The notes beneath the pieces are model-generated. The model worked only from the letters and a program-made list of their open reading frames with translations, was not told the DNA's origin and ran no database searches. DNA of 64,000 nucleotides from Bradyrhizobium sp. SRS-191 (lineage in GTDB: Bacteria; Pseudomonadota; Alphaproteobacteria; Rhizobiales; Xanthobacteraceae), in contig NZ_JANBVS010000012.1 of assembly GCF_024586915.1 (NCBI RefSeq), forward strand, positions 179,187-243,186, given 5' to 3'. The position numbers were made by a program, and so were the translations under genes. Numbering within the stretch: position 1 is the stretch's first letter; every line of letters begins with the position of its first letter. Shown piece after piece: positions 51,796 through 60,379 of the stretch.

Positions 51796-54153
51796 ATGCT
51801 TCAGCGCATCGAAGCCGCCATTCGCGCTTGCTCTGCAGCTGCACGAGACCGGTGGGTCGGGCAGCGTGACCATCACAATCGCCCGCAGCGCCACATCGGC
51901 AAGCTCGCATGTCTGACCGTTGCGATCGTCATCCCAGGCCTGCTGGTCCAGTCACGCCCGAGCGCGGCGGCCGACAGCGAGATCCGCATCGGCAACACGA
52001 TGCCGTATAGCGGCCCTGCCCTCGCCTATGGCGTCATCGGCAAGGCGATCGCCGCCTATTTCAACAAGGTCAATGCGGAGGGCGGGATCAACGGCCGCCG
52101 CATCAACTTCCTGTCCTACGACGACGGCTATGCGCCGCAGCGGACGGTGGAGATGACCCGCAAGCTCGTCGAAGAGGACAAGGTGCTCCTGATGTTCGCG
52201 GGCCTGGGCACGGCTCCCAATCTGGCGGTCCGCCCCTATCTCAATGCCAACAAAGTCCCGCAATTGTTCGTGGCCTCCGGCTCCTCGCAGTGGGACCAGC
52301 CGCACGATTTCCCATGGACCATGGGCTTCCAGCCGAGCTATCAGGCCGAGGCGCACGTCTATGCCCAGTACCTGCTGGAGACGCATAGTCGTGGCAAGAT
52401 CGCGATCCTCTCTCAGGACGATGATTTCGGCAAGGATTACGTCAAGGGACTGAAGGACGGCCTCGGCGGCAAGCTTCCGATCGTGGCGGAGGCCACCTAC
52501 AAGGTCACCGACGCCAACGTCAATCAGCAGATCGCCACGCTGAAGGCATCAGGCGCTGACATCTTCTTCGATGTAACCACACCAAAATTCGCCGCGATGG
52601 CGATCCGCCGCGCCGCCGAGATCGGCTGGCGGCCGGACCACATCATCTCGACGGTCTCGGAATCGGTCTCCGCCGTGATGCAGCCGGCGGGCCTGCAGAA
52701 CGCCGAGGGCATCCTGTCCGCGGGCTATTACTACGAGGGCGAAGAGGCCGCAGCCGCCGGTGATCCCTCCTACCGCGAATGGTCCGCCTTCATGGACCGC
52801 TATCTGCCGGACATCCCGCGGACCAACGGCCTTGCGACGTTCGGCTACCTCGCGGCCCATGCGATGGTGGCGGTCTTGAAGAACTGCGGCGACGACCTGT
52901 CGCGCGAGAACATCATGAAGCAGGCGGCGTCCTTGAAGGGCGTCCGGTTGCCGATGCTGACGCCGGGCATCACCGTCAACACCAGCGCCCACGACTACGC
53001 GCCGCTGGAGCAGATGCAGATGATGCAATTCACCGGCGGCAAGTGGCAGCGCTTCGGTCCGGTCCGCAGCGGTATCGATCCCGGCAGCGTCAGTGAATCT
53101 TTCAAGACCATCTTCCGTTACGGCGCCGCGAAGCGCGATCTGGCAAACCAGCTCAATGCCAATACCGTCACGCTGATGACCGGCTCGGTCGGCAGCACCT
53201 ATGCGAACATGGGCGCGGACCTTGCGTCCGTGCTCGACAAGGGCACCGAGCTGCGCATTCTTCCCGTGATGGGTCGCGGCTCGGTTCAATCGGTCGCCGA
53301 TATCCTGCTGCTGCGCGGCGTCGATGCCGGCATCATCCGCAAGGACACGCTGGCCTTTCTCGAGCGCAAGGATTTCGCCAACAATGTGCGCGAGCAGCTG
53401 GCCTATGTCGCCAAGCTGTTCAATGAGGAAATGCACGTGCTGGCGCCGAAATCCATCACGAGCCTGAGCGAGCTCGACGGCAAGACTATCGCCGTCGACC
53501 TGCCCGACGGCGGCACCTTCGTCACCTCGATCAACGTGTTCGAGCGCCTGGGGATCAGGCCACATCTGCTCTACATCGAGCCGCGGCTCGCGCTCGACAT
53601 GCTGCAGCGGGGCGACATCGATGCGATCATCGCCGTCGAGGGCAAGCCGCTGCAATGGCTGAGTCAGGTCAATGACCGGAACCTGCATCTCGTGCCGGTC
53701 GACTACGACAAGGCCCTGCATGACGACTACCTGCCGGCGAAACTGTCGGCCGAGGACTATCCCAACCTCATCAGCGGCTCAGCACCGGTGAATACGATTG
53801 CGGCCGAGGCCGTGCTGGCGTCCTTCAACTGGCAGCCCGGCAGCGATCGTCACCGCCGCCTGTCGCTGCTGGTCGAGGCGCTGTTCAACAATCTGCCGGC
53901 CCTGCAACGGCCGCCCTATCACCCGAAATGGCTGGAGGTGGCACCGCTCGCTCCGATCGCGGGCTGGACGAGGTTCAAGACGGCGCAGGACTGGCTCGAC
54001 CGCAACATGCCGGCCGCCCAGGTTCTGGGCGCCAACGCGCAGGCCGACGATCTGCAGGCCGGCACCACGACAGATCCCAAGCTGTTCCGCGAGTTCATGG
54101 CGTGGCGCGCCAATCGCCAGAAACATCCGGCGGCACACCAGCCGCCACAGTAG
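51796..54153 (+). CDS. Fusion of two solute-binding domains (Peripla_BP_6 + TAXI-like)
   Basis: This 785-residue exported protein has a signal/anchor at about residues 37-58 (LACLTVAIVIPGLLVQSRPSAAA). Domain 1 (about 62-430) is a branched-chain amino-acid-type binding fold: IRIGNTMPYSGPALAYGVIGKAIAAYFNKVNAEGGINGRRINFLSYDDGY and LSQDDDFGKDYVKGLKDGL. Domain 2 (about 453-720) looks like a TAXI-type TRAP binding protein: VTLMTGSVGSTYANMGADLASVLDKG, GRGSVQSVADILLLRGVDAGIIRKDTL. No transporter genes are adjacent. Such tandem binding proteins are unusual; it may be a sensor or bind two ligands. The frame is continuous through the join. Confidence 0.85.
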   Translation: MLQRIEAAIRACSAAARDRWVGQRDHHNRPQRHIGKLACLTVAIVIPGLLVQSRPSAAADSEIRIGNTMPYSGPALAYGVIGKAIAAYFNKVNAEGGINGRRINFLSYDDGYAPQRTVEMTRKLVEEDKVLLMFAGLGTAPNLAVRPYLNANKVPQLFVASGSSQWDQPHDFPWTMGFQPSYQAEAHVYAQYLLETHSRGKIAILSQDDDFGKDYVKGLKDGLGGKLPIVAEATYKVTDANVNQQIATLKASGADIFFDVTTPKFAAMAIRRAAEIGWRPDHIISTVSESVSAVMQPAGLQNAEGILSAGYYYEGEEAAAAGDPSYREWSAFMDRYLPDIPRTNGLATFGYLAAHAMVAVLKNCGDDLSRENIMKQAASLKGVRLPMLTPGITVNTSAHDYAPLEQMQMMQFTGGKWQRFGPVRSGIDPGSVSESFKTIFRYGAAKRDLANQLNANTVTLMTGSVGSTYANMGADLASVLDKGTELRILPVMGRGSVQSVADILLLRGVDAGIIRKDTLAFLERKDFANNVREQLAYVAKLFNEEMHVLAPKSITSLSELDGKTIAVDLPDGGTFVTSINVFERLGIRPHLLYIEPRLALDMLQRGDIDAIIAVEGKPLQWLSQVNDRNLHLVPVDYDKALHDDYLPAKLSAEDYPNLISGSAPVNTIAAEAVLASFNWQPGSDRHRRLSLLVEALFNNLPALQRPPYHPKWLEVAPLAPIAGWTRFKTAQDWLDRNMPAAQVLGANAQADDLQAGTTTDPKLFREFMAWRANRQKHPAAHQPPQ

Positions 54154-54166
54154 CAGCCGCGCCGTT

Positions 54167-55042
54167 TCAGTGCGGCGCTTGCGTCCGGACGATCTGCACC
54201 TGCACGTCGCACGGGCGCGCAAGATAAGGCGCCGAGGTGACCAGCACATCGGCGCCCGCGGCGGCATAGGCCGCGGCGTTCTGCGCATTCACTCCGCCGG
54301 CTGCGGCAATGACCGGCCTGACCTGCAACGTCGCCGTCGCCTTGATGCGCGCGACCAGCGCCGCGATGTCGTCCGGGGTGAACTTCTCGGCCTGGATCAC
54401 GTCGAAGCCGGCGGCGGCGGCCGCGACAGCCTGCTCGAGGCCCGTGACCTCGATGACGAGCCGCTTCTCCGGAGCGGACCGACGCAACCGTGCGGCGACG
54501 TCAGCGAGCGGCGTCGCTCCGAGAAAAGCGCGATGCTCGGGGAAGACGAGAATCGTCTCGGAGAGGCCCAGCCGATGCATGACGGCGCCGCCGGCCTTGA
54601 CGGCGCTCACCGCAAACTGCTTCACGCCCGGAACGTTCTTACGCGTGCAGGCCACCGTGATATCCGGCCTGACCGCCCGCGCGGCGCGCACGATTGCCGC
54701 GGCCTCGCTCGCTACGCCGGACCAGATCTCGATCAGCGTCTGAGCCACCTTCCAGCTCCGCAGGAGGCAGGCAGCGGTGCCCTCCGCCCGCAGGATCGGC
54801 GCGCCCTTCTCCAACGCGGCTCCGCTCGCCGCGAGCAGCTCGGCCCGGCCACCGGCGAGCTCGATCAGAGCGGCGGCATCCTCAGCCAGCGCCAGCACCA
54901 TCCGGTCGCGCGCGGCGAACAGCATCTGCCCCGGCTCACCGCCGATGCCGAGGGCCTCGGTGGTCAGGTCGCCATAGGGAACATCGTCGCGGAGCAGCGT
55001 TTCCAGCTCATGCTGGGTAGCGGTGGTCGGCACGCGCGACAT
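54167..55042 (-). CDS. modD: ModD, molybdenum-associated phosphoribosyltransferase-like protein
   Basis: This 291-residue protein belongs to the nicotinate/quinolinate phosphoribosyltransferase fold: VPYGDLTTEALGI, TARKNVPGVKQ-type CTRKNVPGVKQFAVSAVKAGGAVMHRLGLSETILVFPEHR, and VIEVTGLEQAVAAAAAGFDVIQAEKFTPDDIAAL. ModD genes lie in Mo-transport clusters and their product is thought to affect molybdenum use; the reaction is not established. The ATG at 55042 (MSRVPTTATQHELE) gives the usual length. Confidence 0.88.
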   Translation of the reverse strand: MSRVPTTATQHELETLLRDDVPYGDLTTEALGIGGEPGQMLFAARDRMVLALAEDAAALIELAGGRAELLAASGAALEKGAPILRAEGTAACLLRSWKVAQTLIEIWSGVASEAAAIVRAARAVRPDITVACTRKNVPGVKQFAVSAVKAGGAVMHRLGLSETILVFPEHRAFLGATPLADVAARLRRSAPEKRLVIEVTGLEQAVAAAAAGFDVIQAEKFTPDDIAALVARIKATATLQVRPVIAAAGGVNAQNAAAYAAAGADVLVTSAPYLARPCDVQVQIVRTQAPH

Positions 55043-55161
55043 CTCCTCTTTGTGTACAGGACCATTTCTCGATATATCTGCCGCGCGCTGATCGCCCTCG
55101 ATCGCCGGACCGGCATGGCCGGACAACCGCGCGGGGTGGCGGCACCATCCGAGGCCCCCGC

Positions 55162-55725
55162 ATGACGCCGCACGATCTCTCCGAGCCGGCCGAGCTCAAT
55201 CCGCCCCGCCTCGCCGCCATCCTGTATGGGCCCGGCGATGATGCCGACGCCCTGCTGGACGAGTTCGTCCAGGGGCTCCTGCAGCACGGCGTACGCGTCG
55301 GCGGCATCGTTCAGCGCAATACGCGCGACGAGGTCGGCCGCAAGAGCGGGATGGATGTCATCGACCTCACCAATGGCGACACCATCTCGATCTGCCAGGA
55401 TCTCGGCAGCGGATCGACGGCCTGCAAGCTGGATGCTGCAGGCCTCGCCGAGGCCGGCATGGCCGTTCATCGCGCCATCGCTGCCCATGCCGAGCTCATC
55501 GTGATCAACAAATTCTCCAAGCAGGAAGCCTTGGGAAGCGGCTTGCGCGACGAACTCGCCGACGCGATCACGTCGGGGATTCCGGTGCTGACCGCGGTCC
55601 CGCAGAAATGCATCGCGGATTGGCGGACATTCACCGGCGATCTCGGCACTTTGCTGCCGCCCTCTCAACCGGCCATGGCTGCATGGTGGCTTGGTTTGCA
55701 GTCACGTCCCGTGCCGGCCGGCTGA
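55162..55725 (+). CDS. DUF2478 protein (molybdenum-associated P-loop-like)
   Basis: This 187-residue protein matches the DUF2478 pattern: PRLAAILYGPGDDADALLDEFVQGLLQHGVRVGGIVQRN, DVIDLTNGDTISICQDLGSGSTACKLD, AELIVINKFSKQEALGSGLRDELADAITSGIPVLTAVP. The family has a NTPase-like fold and usually lies beside molybdate genes. It is divergent from modD with 119 bp between, and convergent with the molbindin gene. Confidence 0.82.
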   Translation: MTPHDLSEPAELNPPRLAAILYGPGDDADALLDEFVQGLLQHGVRVGGIVQRNTRDEVGRKSGMDVIDLTNGDTISICQDLGSGSTACKLDAAGLAEAGMAVHRAIAAHAELIVINKFSKQEALGSGLRDELADAITSGIPVLTAVPQKCIADWRTFTGDLGTLLPPSQPAMAAWWLGLQSRPVPAG

Positions 55726-55753
55726 TCGCAGGCAACAACCCAGCGCCGTCAGG

Positions 55754-55960
55754 CTATTTCCCGATCATCACGTCGGACGATTTGATGACGGCCGAGACCT
55801 GATCACCGACAGCGAGCCCGAGCTCCTCGACCGCCTCGTTGGTGATCGCCGAGAACACGGTCAGTCCCGGAGCCAGCTCAACCTTGACGTGGGCGGTCGT
55901 TGCGCCCTTGGCAACCGAGACGACTTTCCCGGGCAAAACGTTACGTGCACTCAGCTTCAC
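55754..55960 (-). CDS. mop: Molbindin-type molybdate-binding protein (single Mop/TOBE domain)
   Basis: This 68-residue protein is a single TOBE/Mop domain: VKLSARNVLPGKVVSVAKGATTAHVKVELAPGLTVFSAITNEAVEELGLAVGDQVSAVIKSSDVMIG. Molbindins store molybdate as hexamers. The start is GTG 55960, with GAGGAG six bases upstream; ATG 55987 would add nine polar residues. A TATATCA-type palindrome upstream suggests molybdate control. Confidence 0.88.
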   Translation of the reverse strand: MKLSARNVLPGKVVSVAKGATTAHVKVELAPGLTVFSAITNEAVEELGLAVGDQVSAVIKSSDVMIGK

Positions 55961-56035
55961 GGGCCGCTCCTCATTCTGCTGCAGCACCAGTGCTGCGGCA
56001 GAATGAAAGCAGAGCCACAGCCAAAATTCAATGAC

Positions 56036-56055
56036 CTATATCAATCATGATATAG
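56036..56055. promoter_or_regulatory. ModE-like palindrome upstream of the molbindin gene
   Basis: CTATATCA (56036-56043), ATCA and TGATATAG (56048-56055) form a perfect 8-bp dyad. The CTATAT...ATATAG arms resemble ModE boxes, whose core is TATATA. It is 76 bp upstream of the molbindin start and 54 bp downstream of the fixX stop. Confidence 0.55.
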
Positions 56056-56109
56056 CTCAGGTGCGAGGGGCATGTGAGCGCGAACGCACATCCCCCCGCG
56101 CGACCCATC

Positions 56110-56406
56110 TCAGCCGAACTTGAACAGCACGCCGTAGCCGCCGCGCGGATAGCTCCACTCGATGTCGCCGCTGGCCTCGCCGATCACCCGGCACGTGCCG
56201 CATTCGATGCAGCCGTCGACGGTGATCTCGACCTGGCCCGAATCGTTCAGCTCATAGCAGCGCGCCGGGCAGGCCTTGAGCAGCGCCTTGAGCTGCGGGC
56301 TTGGCGTCGTGTGCGGACGGACCTTGATATGGGCCCGGCCCGGATCGACCTGGTAGCGATTGTAGAACAGCTTGTCTTCGACCCTGACTGCGACATCCGT
56401 GCTCAT
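56110..56406 (-). CDS. fixX: FixX ferredoxin-like protein
   Basis: This 98-residue ferredoxin-like protein has KACPARCYE (Cys46, Cys50) and DGCIECGTCRV (Cys66, Cys69, Cys72), the FixX cluster pattern. The end YGVLFKFG is also FixX-specific. It accepts electrons from FixC and takes part in electron bifurcation that yields low-potential electrons for nitrogenase. It is last in fixABCX and 42 bp after fixC. Confidence 0.97.
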   Translation of the reverse strand: MSTDVAVRVEDKLFYNRYQVDPGRAHIKVRPHTTPSPQLKALLKACPARCYELNDSGQVEITVDGCIECGTCRVIGEASGDIEWSYPRGGYGVLFKFG

Positions 56407-56448
56407 GTCCGATCTCCCTCTGCTTCGACTGCTTGGTTCATTCGCCAG

Positions 56449-57756
56449 TTATCGCCACGCGCGGGCAAACCTGAAGGCATCGCCGAACAGGCCCGTCCAC
56501 GATCTTGCGTTCACGAAGGAGCGCACCGTGCTGCTCTCCTTCTCCTTCTTCGGCGTGCCGTCGACGCGCAGGAAGTTCTGCATCGCCTTGGAGACGAGCT
56601 GTGGATAGGTCAGGAAGAAGTTCTGCGACTGGTTATGCAGCAGCGCAGGCATGTCCTTGTACTTCTTCAGATCCTTGATGACGAAGGACTCCTCGAGCAT
56701 CTTCTTGTAGAGCGCGAGATTCGCCTTGGTCATGGGATCGCGGCGCGACTTGACCTGGAAGATCGCCTCGGCGGCGATGCGGCCGGAGGTCATGGCAAGG
56801 TTCGAACCCTCGCGATGGATCGCGTTGTTGAGCTGGGCGGCGTCGCCGACCACGACCCAGCCGTCGCCGCAGAGCTCTGGGATCGCGTTGTAGCCGCCCT
56901 CGGGAATCAGATGCGCCGAATATTCCTTGACCTCGGAGCCCTCGATCAGCGGCGCCACCGACGGATGCTGCTTGAAGCGCTCGAGCAGGCCGTAGGGCGT
57001 CTCGCCGGTCTTCTGGAAGTCGGAGACGAGACAGCCGATGCCGAGCGAGATGCACTCCTTGTTGGAGTAGATGAAGCCCATGCCGGTCATGCCGCGGGAG
57101 ATGGTGCCGGCGGCCTCGATCACCGCGCCCTCGTCGCCCTTGAGGTTGAAGCGGGCCTCGATCGTCTCGCGCGGCAGGAAGTGCATCTCCTTGACAGCGA
57201 GTGCCACGTTTTCCGGCTTCGGCCGATCGCGCAGGCCCGCGCGGGTGCCGAGCAGGCCGTTGACGCCCTCGGCCAGCACGACGACGTCGGCGTGGATCTC
57301 ACCGTCGCGCCGGTCGGTCTTGACGCCGATGACCTTGCCGTAGGCGTCCTGCGCCAGCTCGGTCACGGTAGTCTCGCACAGCACCGTGGCGCCGGCCTCC
57401 TTGACCTTCGACGAGAACCATTTGTCGAACTGGGCGCGGATGATGGTGTAGCGGTTCGGCTTCTCTTCGTTGAAGTCGTCCGACTTGTAGTGCAGGCCGA
57501 CATGCGACTTGTCGTCGAGCATCCAGAAACGCTGCTCGACGAGATGCCGCTCCAGCGGTGCCTCCTCGCGGAACTCCGGGATCAGCTTCTCCAGCATGTC
57601 GGCATACAGGATCGCGCCCTGCACGTTCTTCGAGCCGGAATACTCGCCGCGCTCGAGCTGCAGCACCTTCATGCCGCGCTTGGCCATGGTCAGCGCAGCC
57701 GCATTGCCGGCCATGCCGGCGCCCACGACGATCGCGTCGAAACGTTCCTCGATCAT
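56449..57756 (-). CDS. fixC: FixC electron-transfer flavoprotein:quinone oxidoreductase
   Basis: This 435-residue protein has FAD-binding GxGxxG in FDAIVVGAGMAGNAAALTMAKRG, VVGDAAQLNNAIHREGSNLAMTSGRIAAEAI for the second FAD contact, and the family motif EGVNGLLGTRAGLR. FixC is the quinone-reducing arm of FixABCX. It lies 22 bp after fixB in the operon. Confidence 0.97.
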   Translation of the reverse strand: MIEERFDAIVVGAGMAGNAAALTMAKRGMKVLQLERGEYSGSKNVQGAILYADMLEKLIPEFREEAPLERHLVEQRFWMLDDKSHVGLHYKSDDFNEEKPNRYTIIRAQFDKWFSSKVKEAGATVLCETTVTELAQDAYGKVIGVKTDRRDGEIHADVVVLAEGVNGLLGTRAGLRDRPKPENVALAVKEMHFLPRETIEARFNLKGDEGAVIEAAGTISRGMTGMGFIYSNKECISLGIGCLVSDFQKTGETPYGLLERFKQHPSVAPLIEGSEVKEYSAHLIPEGGYNAIPELCGDGWVVVGDAAQLNNAIHREGSNLAMTSGRIAAEAIFQVKSRRDPMTKANLALYKKMLEESFVIKDLKKYKDMPALLHNQSQNFFLTYPQLVSKAMQNFLRVDGTPKKEKESSTVRSFVNARSWTGLFGDAFRFARAWR

Positions 57757-57778
57757 TGCCCTGCTCCCTCTCTGGTGC

Positions 57779-58885
57779 CTAGCTTGCGATACGGTCGCGT
57801 GAATGCGGCGAAAGCCGCGCGCGGAATGCTTCGGTCAGCGCCGGCAGCAGCCGGATCGCGTCGGTGACGATGCCGACATGCGCGAAGTCGAAGATCGGCG
57901 CGTTCTTGTCGGTGTTGATGGCGACGATCAGGTCGGCGCCCTCGACGCCGACCCGATGCTGGATTGCGCCGGAGATGCCGGCGGCGATGTACAGCTTGGG
58001 ACGAATGGTCTTGCCGGTCTGCCCGATCTGGCGGTCCGAGGTCACCCAACCCTTCTGCACGAGCGGGCGCGAGCAGCCGAACTCGGCACCGAGCACGGCG
58101 GCGAGACCCTTGACGAGCTGGAAGTTCTCGGGCGAACCGAGGCCCAGACCGCCGGCGACGACGATGTCGGCATAAGCGAGATTGGACTTGGCGGAGTCGC
58201 GGTCCGGAATGAAGGACAGCACCTTGGTGACGATGTCCTCCTCGACCATGCCGAGCTTGTGCTCGATGATCCGGGTCGCCGGCTTCTCGATGCGCTCCGG
58301 CATCGGCATCACGCGCGGGCGTACGGTCGCCATCTGCGGCCGGTAGTTCAGCGTGTAGATCGTGCACAGCAACGAGCCGCCGAAGGTCGGCCGCGTCGCC
58401 GCCAGCGAACCGTCCGCATCGACGTCCAGTGCGGTGCAGTCGGCGGTGAGCCCCGTCAGCAGCGTGGTTGCGACCGAGCCGGCGAGATCGCGGCCGAGCG
58501 TGGTGGCGCCGAGCAGCAGGATCTCCGGCTTGAAGGTGTTGACGGTGTCCGTCAGCGCCTTGGTGTAAGCCTCGTTACGGTAGTCGGTGAGGACCTCATC
58601 GGCGACGATATAAGCGAGATCGGCGCCGTAGCAGAACGACTCGGCGGCGGCATGCTGGACGGCCTCGCCGGGTGGCCCGATCACGACGGCCGCGAGGTCG
58701 ACCTTCAGCTTGTCGGCGAGCTCGCGGCCCGCTCCCATCAGTTCCCAGGACACGGGATGAACCTGCCCGCGCTCCTGCTCGATGAACACCCAGACGTGCT
58801 TGTAGGCCTTGAAATGCTCCGGCAGCTCCTTCTTGGTCGCGGCGCGACCAGCTGCGGCAGGCGGTGCTTTGGTGGGTTCGCTCAT
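57779..58885 (-). CDS. fixB: FixB electron-transfer flavoprotein alpha subunit
   Basis: This 368-residue protein is an ETF-alpha homolog with the C-terminal FAD-binding region VVAGGLGLGSPENFQLVKGLAAVLGAEFGCSRPLVQKGWVTSDRQIGQTGKTIRPKLYIAAGISGAIQHRVGVEGADLIVAINTD. The N-terminal domain (YKHVWVFIEQERGQVHPVSWELMGAGRELADKL) is FixB-like. It forms the bifurcating flavoprotein with FixA. It starts 54 bp after fixA. Confidence 0.97.
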   Translation of the reverse strand: MSEPTKAPPAAAGRAATKKELPEHFKAYKHVWVFIEQERGQVHPVSWELMGAGRELADKLKVDLAAVVIGPPGEAVQHAAAESFCYGADLAYIVADEVLTDYRNEAYTKALTDTVNTFKPEILLLGATTLGRDLAGSVATTLLTGLTADCTALDVDADGSLAATRPTFGGSLLCTIYTLNYRPQMATVRPRVMPMPERIEKPATRIIEHKLGMVEEDIVTKVLSFIPDRDSAKSNLAYADIVVAGGLGLGSPENFQLVKGLAAVLGAEFGCSRPLVQKGWVTSDRQIGQTGKTIRPKLYIAAGISGAIQHRVGVEGADLIVAINTDKNAPIFDFAHVGIVTDAIRLLPALTEAFRARLSPHSRDRIAS

Positions 58886-58939
58886 GGTCGTCGTCCCGTT
58901 GATCCGAAAGAAGCCCGAGGTCTGAAGCCGATGATGAAG

Positions 58940-59785
58940 TCAGAAGCCGTGCGCCGACGAGACCAGCTCGGCTTCCAGCTTCGGCTGGCGCTTGAAGAGC
59001 TCCTCGATCAGCGCCTCCGCCGGCGGGCGATTGGCGAAATCGACGAAGACCGCCTTCTCAGCCCGCGCCGACGGCGCAAACACGCGCTTCACGATGGTCG
59101 GCGAGCCCTTCAGGCCGCACTTGGAGATATCTTCAACGCCGGCATCCTTGGCGCTCCACGTCACGATCTGCGCGCGCGCCGCGCGCAGCGCGTCGGCCAT
59201 GGCGCCGCGGCGGATCTCGTTGGTCGCTTCAAGCATCGTGACCAGGCACGGCAGCTTGGTCTTGAGCACCTGCACGCCGCCTTCCGAGCGGCGCTCGGCT
59301 TCGATGGTGCGCGCAGCTGGATCGACCTCGTTGATCTTCGCAACATAGGTGAGTTGCAGCAGTCCGAGCCGCTTGGCGATGCCGGGACCGACCTGCGCAG
59401 TGTCGCCGTCGATCGTCTGCTTGCCGGTGAACACGATATCGGGCGCACCAAAGGTCTCGCTGATCTTGCGGATGGCGGTCGCCAGCGCGTAGGTCGTGGC
59501 CAGCGTATCGGCGCCGGCGAAGAAGCGGTCGGTGAGCAGCACGGCGCGGTCCGCTCCGTAAGTGAGCGCACGGCGCAGCGAGTCCTCAGCGGACGGCGGC
59601 CCCATCGTCAGCACCGTCACTTCGCCGCCGAACTTGTCACGCAGCTGAAGTGCAGCTTCGAGCGCGAACAGGTCGTAGGGGTTGATGATGGTCGGCACAC
59701 CCTGGCGCATGATGGTGTTGGTGACCGGATGAACGCGGATCTGCGCGGAGTCCGGGACCTGCTTAATGCAGACGACGATATGCAT
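58940..59785 (-). CDS. fixA: FixA electron-transfer flavoprotein beta subunit
   Basis: This 281-residue ETF-beta homolog begins MHIVVCIKQVPDSAQIRVHPVTNTIMRQGVPTIINPYDLFALEAAL and contains DIVFTGKQTIDGDTAQVGPGIAKRLGL. It is first of the fixABCX operon, preceded by a sigma-54 promoter (59821-59836). Length and sequence match FixA rather than ordinary EtfB. Confidence 0.97.
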   Translation of the reverse strand: MHIVVCIKQVPDSAQIRVHPVTNTIMRQGVPTIINPYDLFALEAALQLRDKFGGEVTVLTMGPPSAEDSLRRALTYGADRAVLLTDRFFAGADTLATTYALATAIRKISETFGAPDIVFTGKQTIDGDTAQVGPGIAKRLGLLQLTYVAKINEVDPAARTIEAERRSEGGVQVLKTKLPCLVTMLEATNEIRRGAMADALRAARAQIVTWSAKDAGVEDISKCGLKGSPTIVKRVFAPSARAEKAVFVDFANRPPAEALIEELFKRQPKLEAELVSSAHGF

Positions 59786-59820
59786 GCGATCGCTCCGGTG
59801 TGTGGGCCTGCGATGAGGAC

Positions 59821-59836
59821 AGCAATTGTCGTACCA
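59821..59836 (-). promoter_or_regulatory. Sigma-54 promoter of fixABCX
   Basis: Minus-strand TGGTACGACAATTGCT keeps GG and GC at the -24/-12 spacing (TGGTAC-N5-TTGCT), one base off TGGCAC. It is 36 bp upstream of the fixA ATG. No perfect TGT-N10-ACA NifA site was found in the 200 bp beyond it. Confidence 0.75.
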
Positions 59837-59992
59837 GTTTCGAGCACGATGAATATCGTCGTCGATTCAACGTCTTGACCTGGTCACTTGAAATTCTGCT
59901 GAGACCTCCTGCAGAGGTCCGACACGTCGCAAGCAACACGCGTCGGGAATACGACAGGACTTTAACTCGTCGAGCTCGCTCGCAAACAGAAA

Positions 59993-60015
59993 CGCCGCCG
60001 GCAGGACCGGCGGCG
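59993..60015 (-). terminator. Terminator after nifW
   Basis: CGCCGCCGG (59993-60001) and CCGGCGGCG (60007-60015) form a 9-bp stem with a 5-base loop. On the minus strand it is followed by TTTCTGTTT. It begins 25 bases after the nifW stop and separates the nifV-cysE-nifW unit from fixA. Confidence 0.8.
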
Positions 60016-60040
60016 CTTGCGGATTTAATGAGTTCGTCTG

Positions 60041-60379
60041 TTACTTGAGCGTCGTCAGCGACACGAACGGCTTGGGCGCAGGCTTCGGCGGCGCGACGGC
60101 TTCCTTGAGCACCTTGAACACACGCTGGTCGAGCGGGGTCGAGACCAGGAAGTCCTGATAGGCCTGCTCCAGGAACGATTTGCAGCGCGTTGCGATCTCG
60201 TCGTTCGCAACGTCCGAGAAATCCTCACTAACAAGATACTGGCCCATCCGCCTGAGAATGTGCAGACGGCAGACATTGAGCACCTTGGGATCATACGCGA
60301 CGTTCAAGAGCTTAAAGAAATCTTCGGCCGCGGAGGTCTTCTTCAGCTCGTCCAGGACATTCGGTGTTGCCGCAGTCAT
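60041..60379 (-). CDS. nifW: Nitrogenase-stabilising/protective protein NifW
   Basis: This 112-residue protein begins with a helical region (LDELKKTSAAEDFFKLLNVAYDPKVLNVCRLHILRRMGQYL), then RCKSFLEQAYQDFLVSTPLDQRVFKVL, the NifW pattern. NifW protects the MoFe protein from oxygen or assists its maturation. The start overlaps the cysE stop by four bases. It is last in a three-gene unit. Confidence 0.95.
   Translation of the reverse strand: MTAATPNVLDELKKTSAAEDFFKLLNVAYDPKVLNVCRLHILRRMGQYLVSEDFSDVANDEIATRCKSFLEQAYQDFLVSTPLDQRVFKVLKEAVAPPKPAPKPFVSLTTLK

Noticed and set aside
56056..56109. Imperfect GGGGCATGTG/CACATCCCC stem after fixX
   Set aside because: The stem is bulged and no T-run follows on the minus strand, so it is not called as a terminator.
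57803..59878. 691-codon open frame opposite fixB and fixA
   Set aside because: Same cause: antisense to highly conserved fix genes, with low-complexity Arg/Gly/Asp-rich translation.
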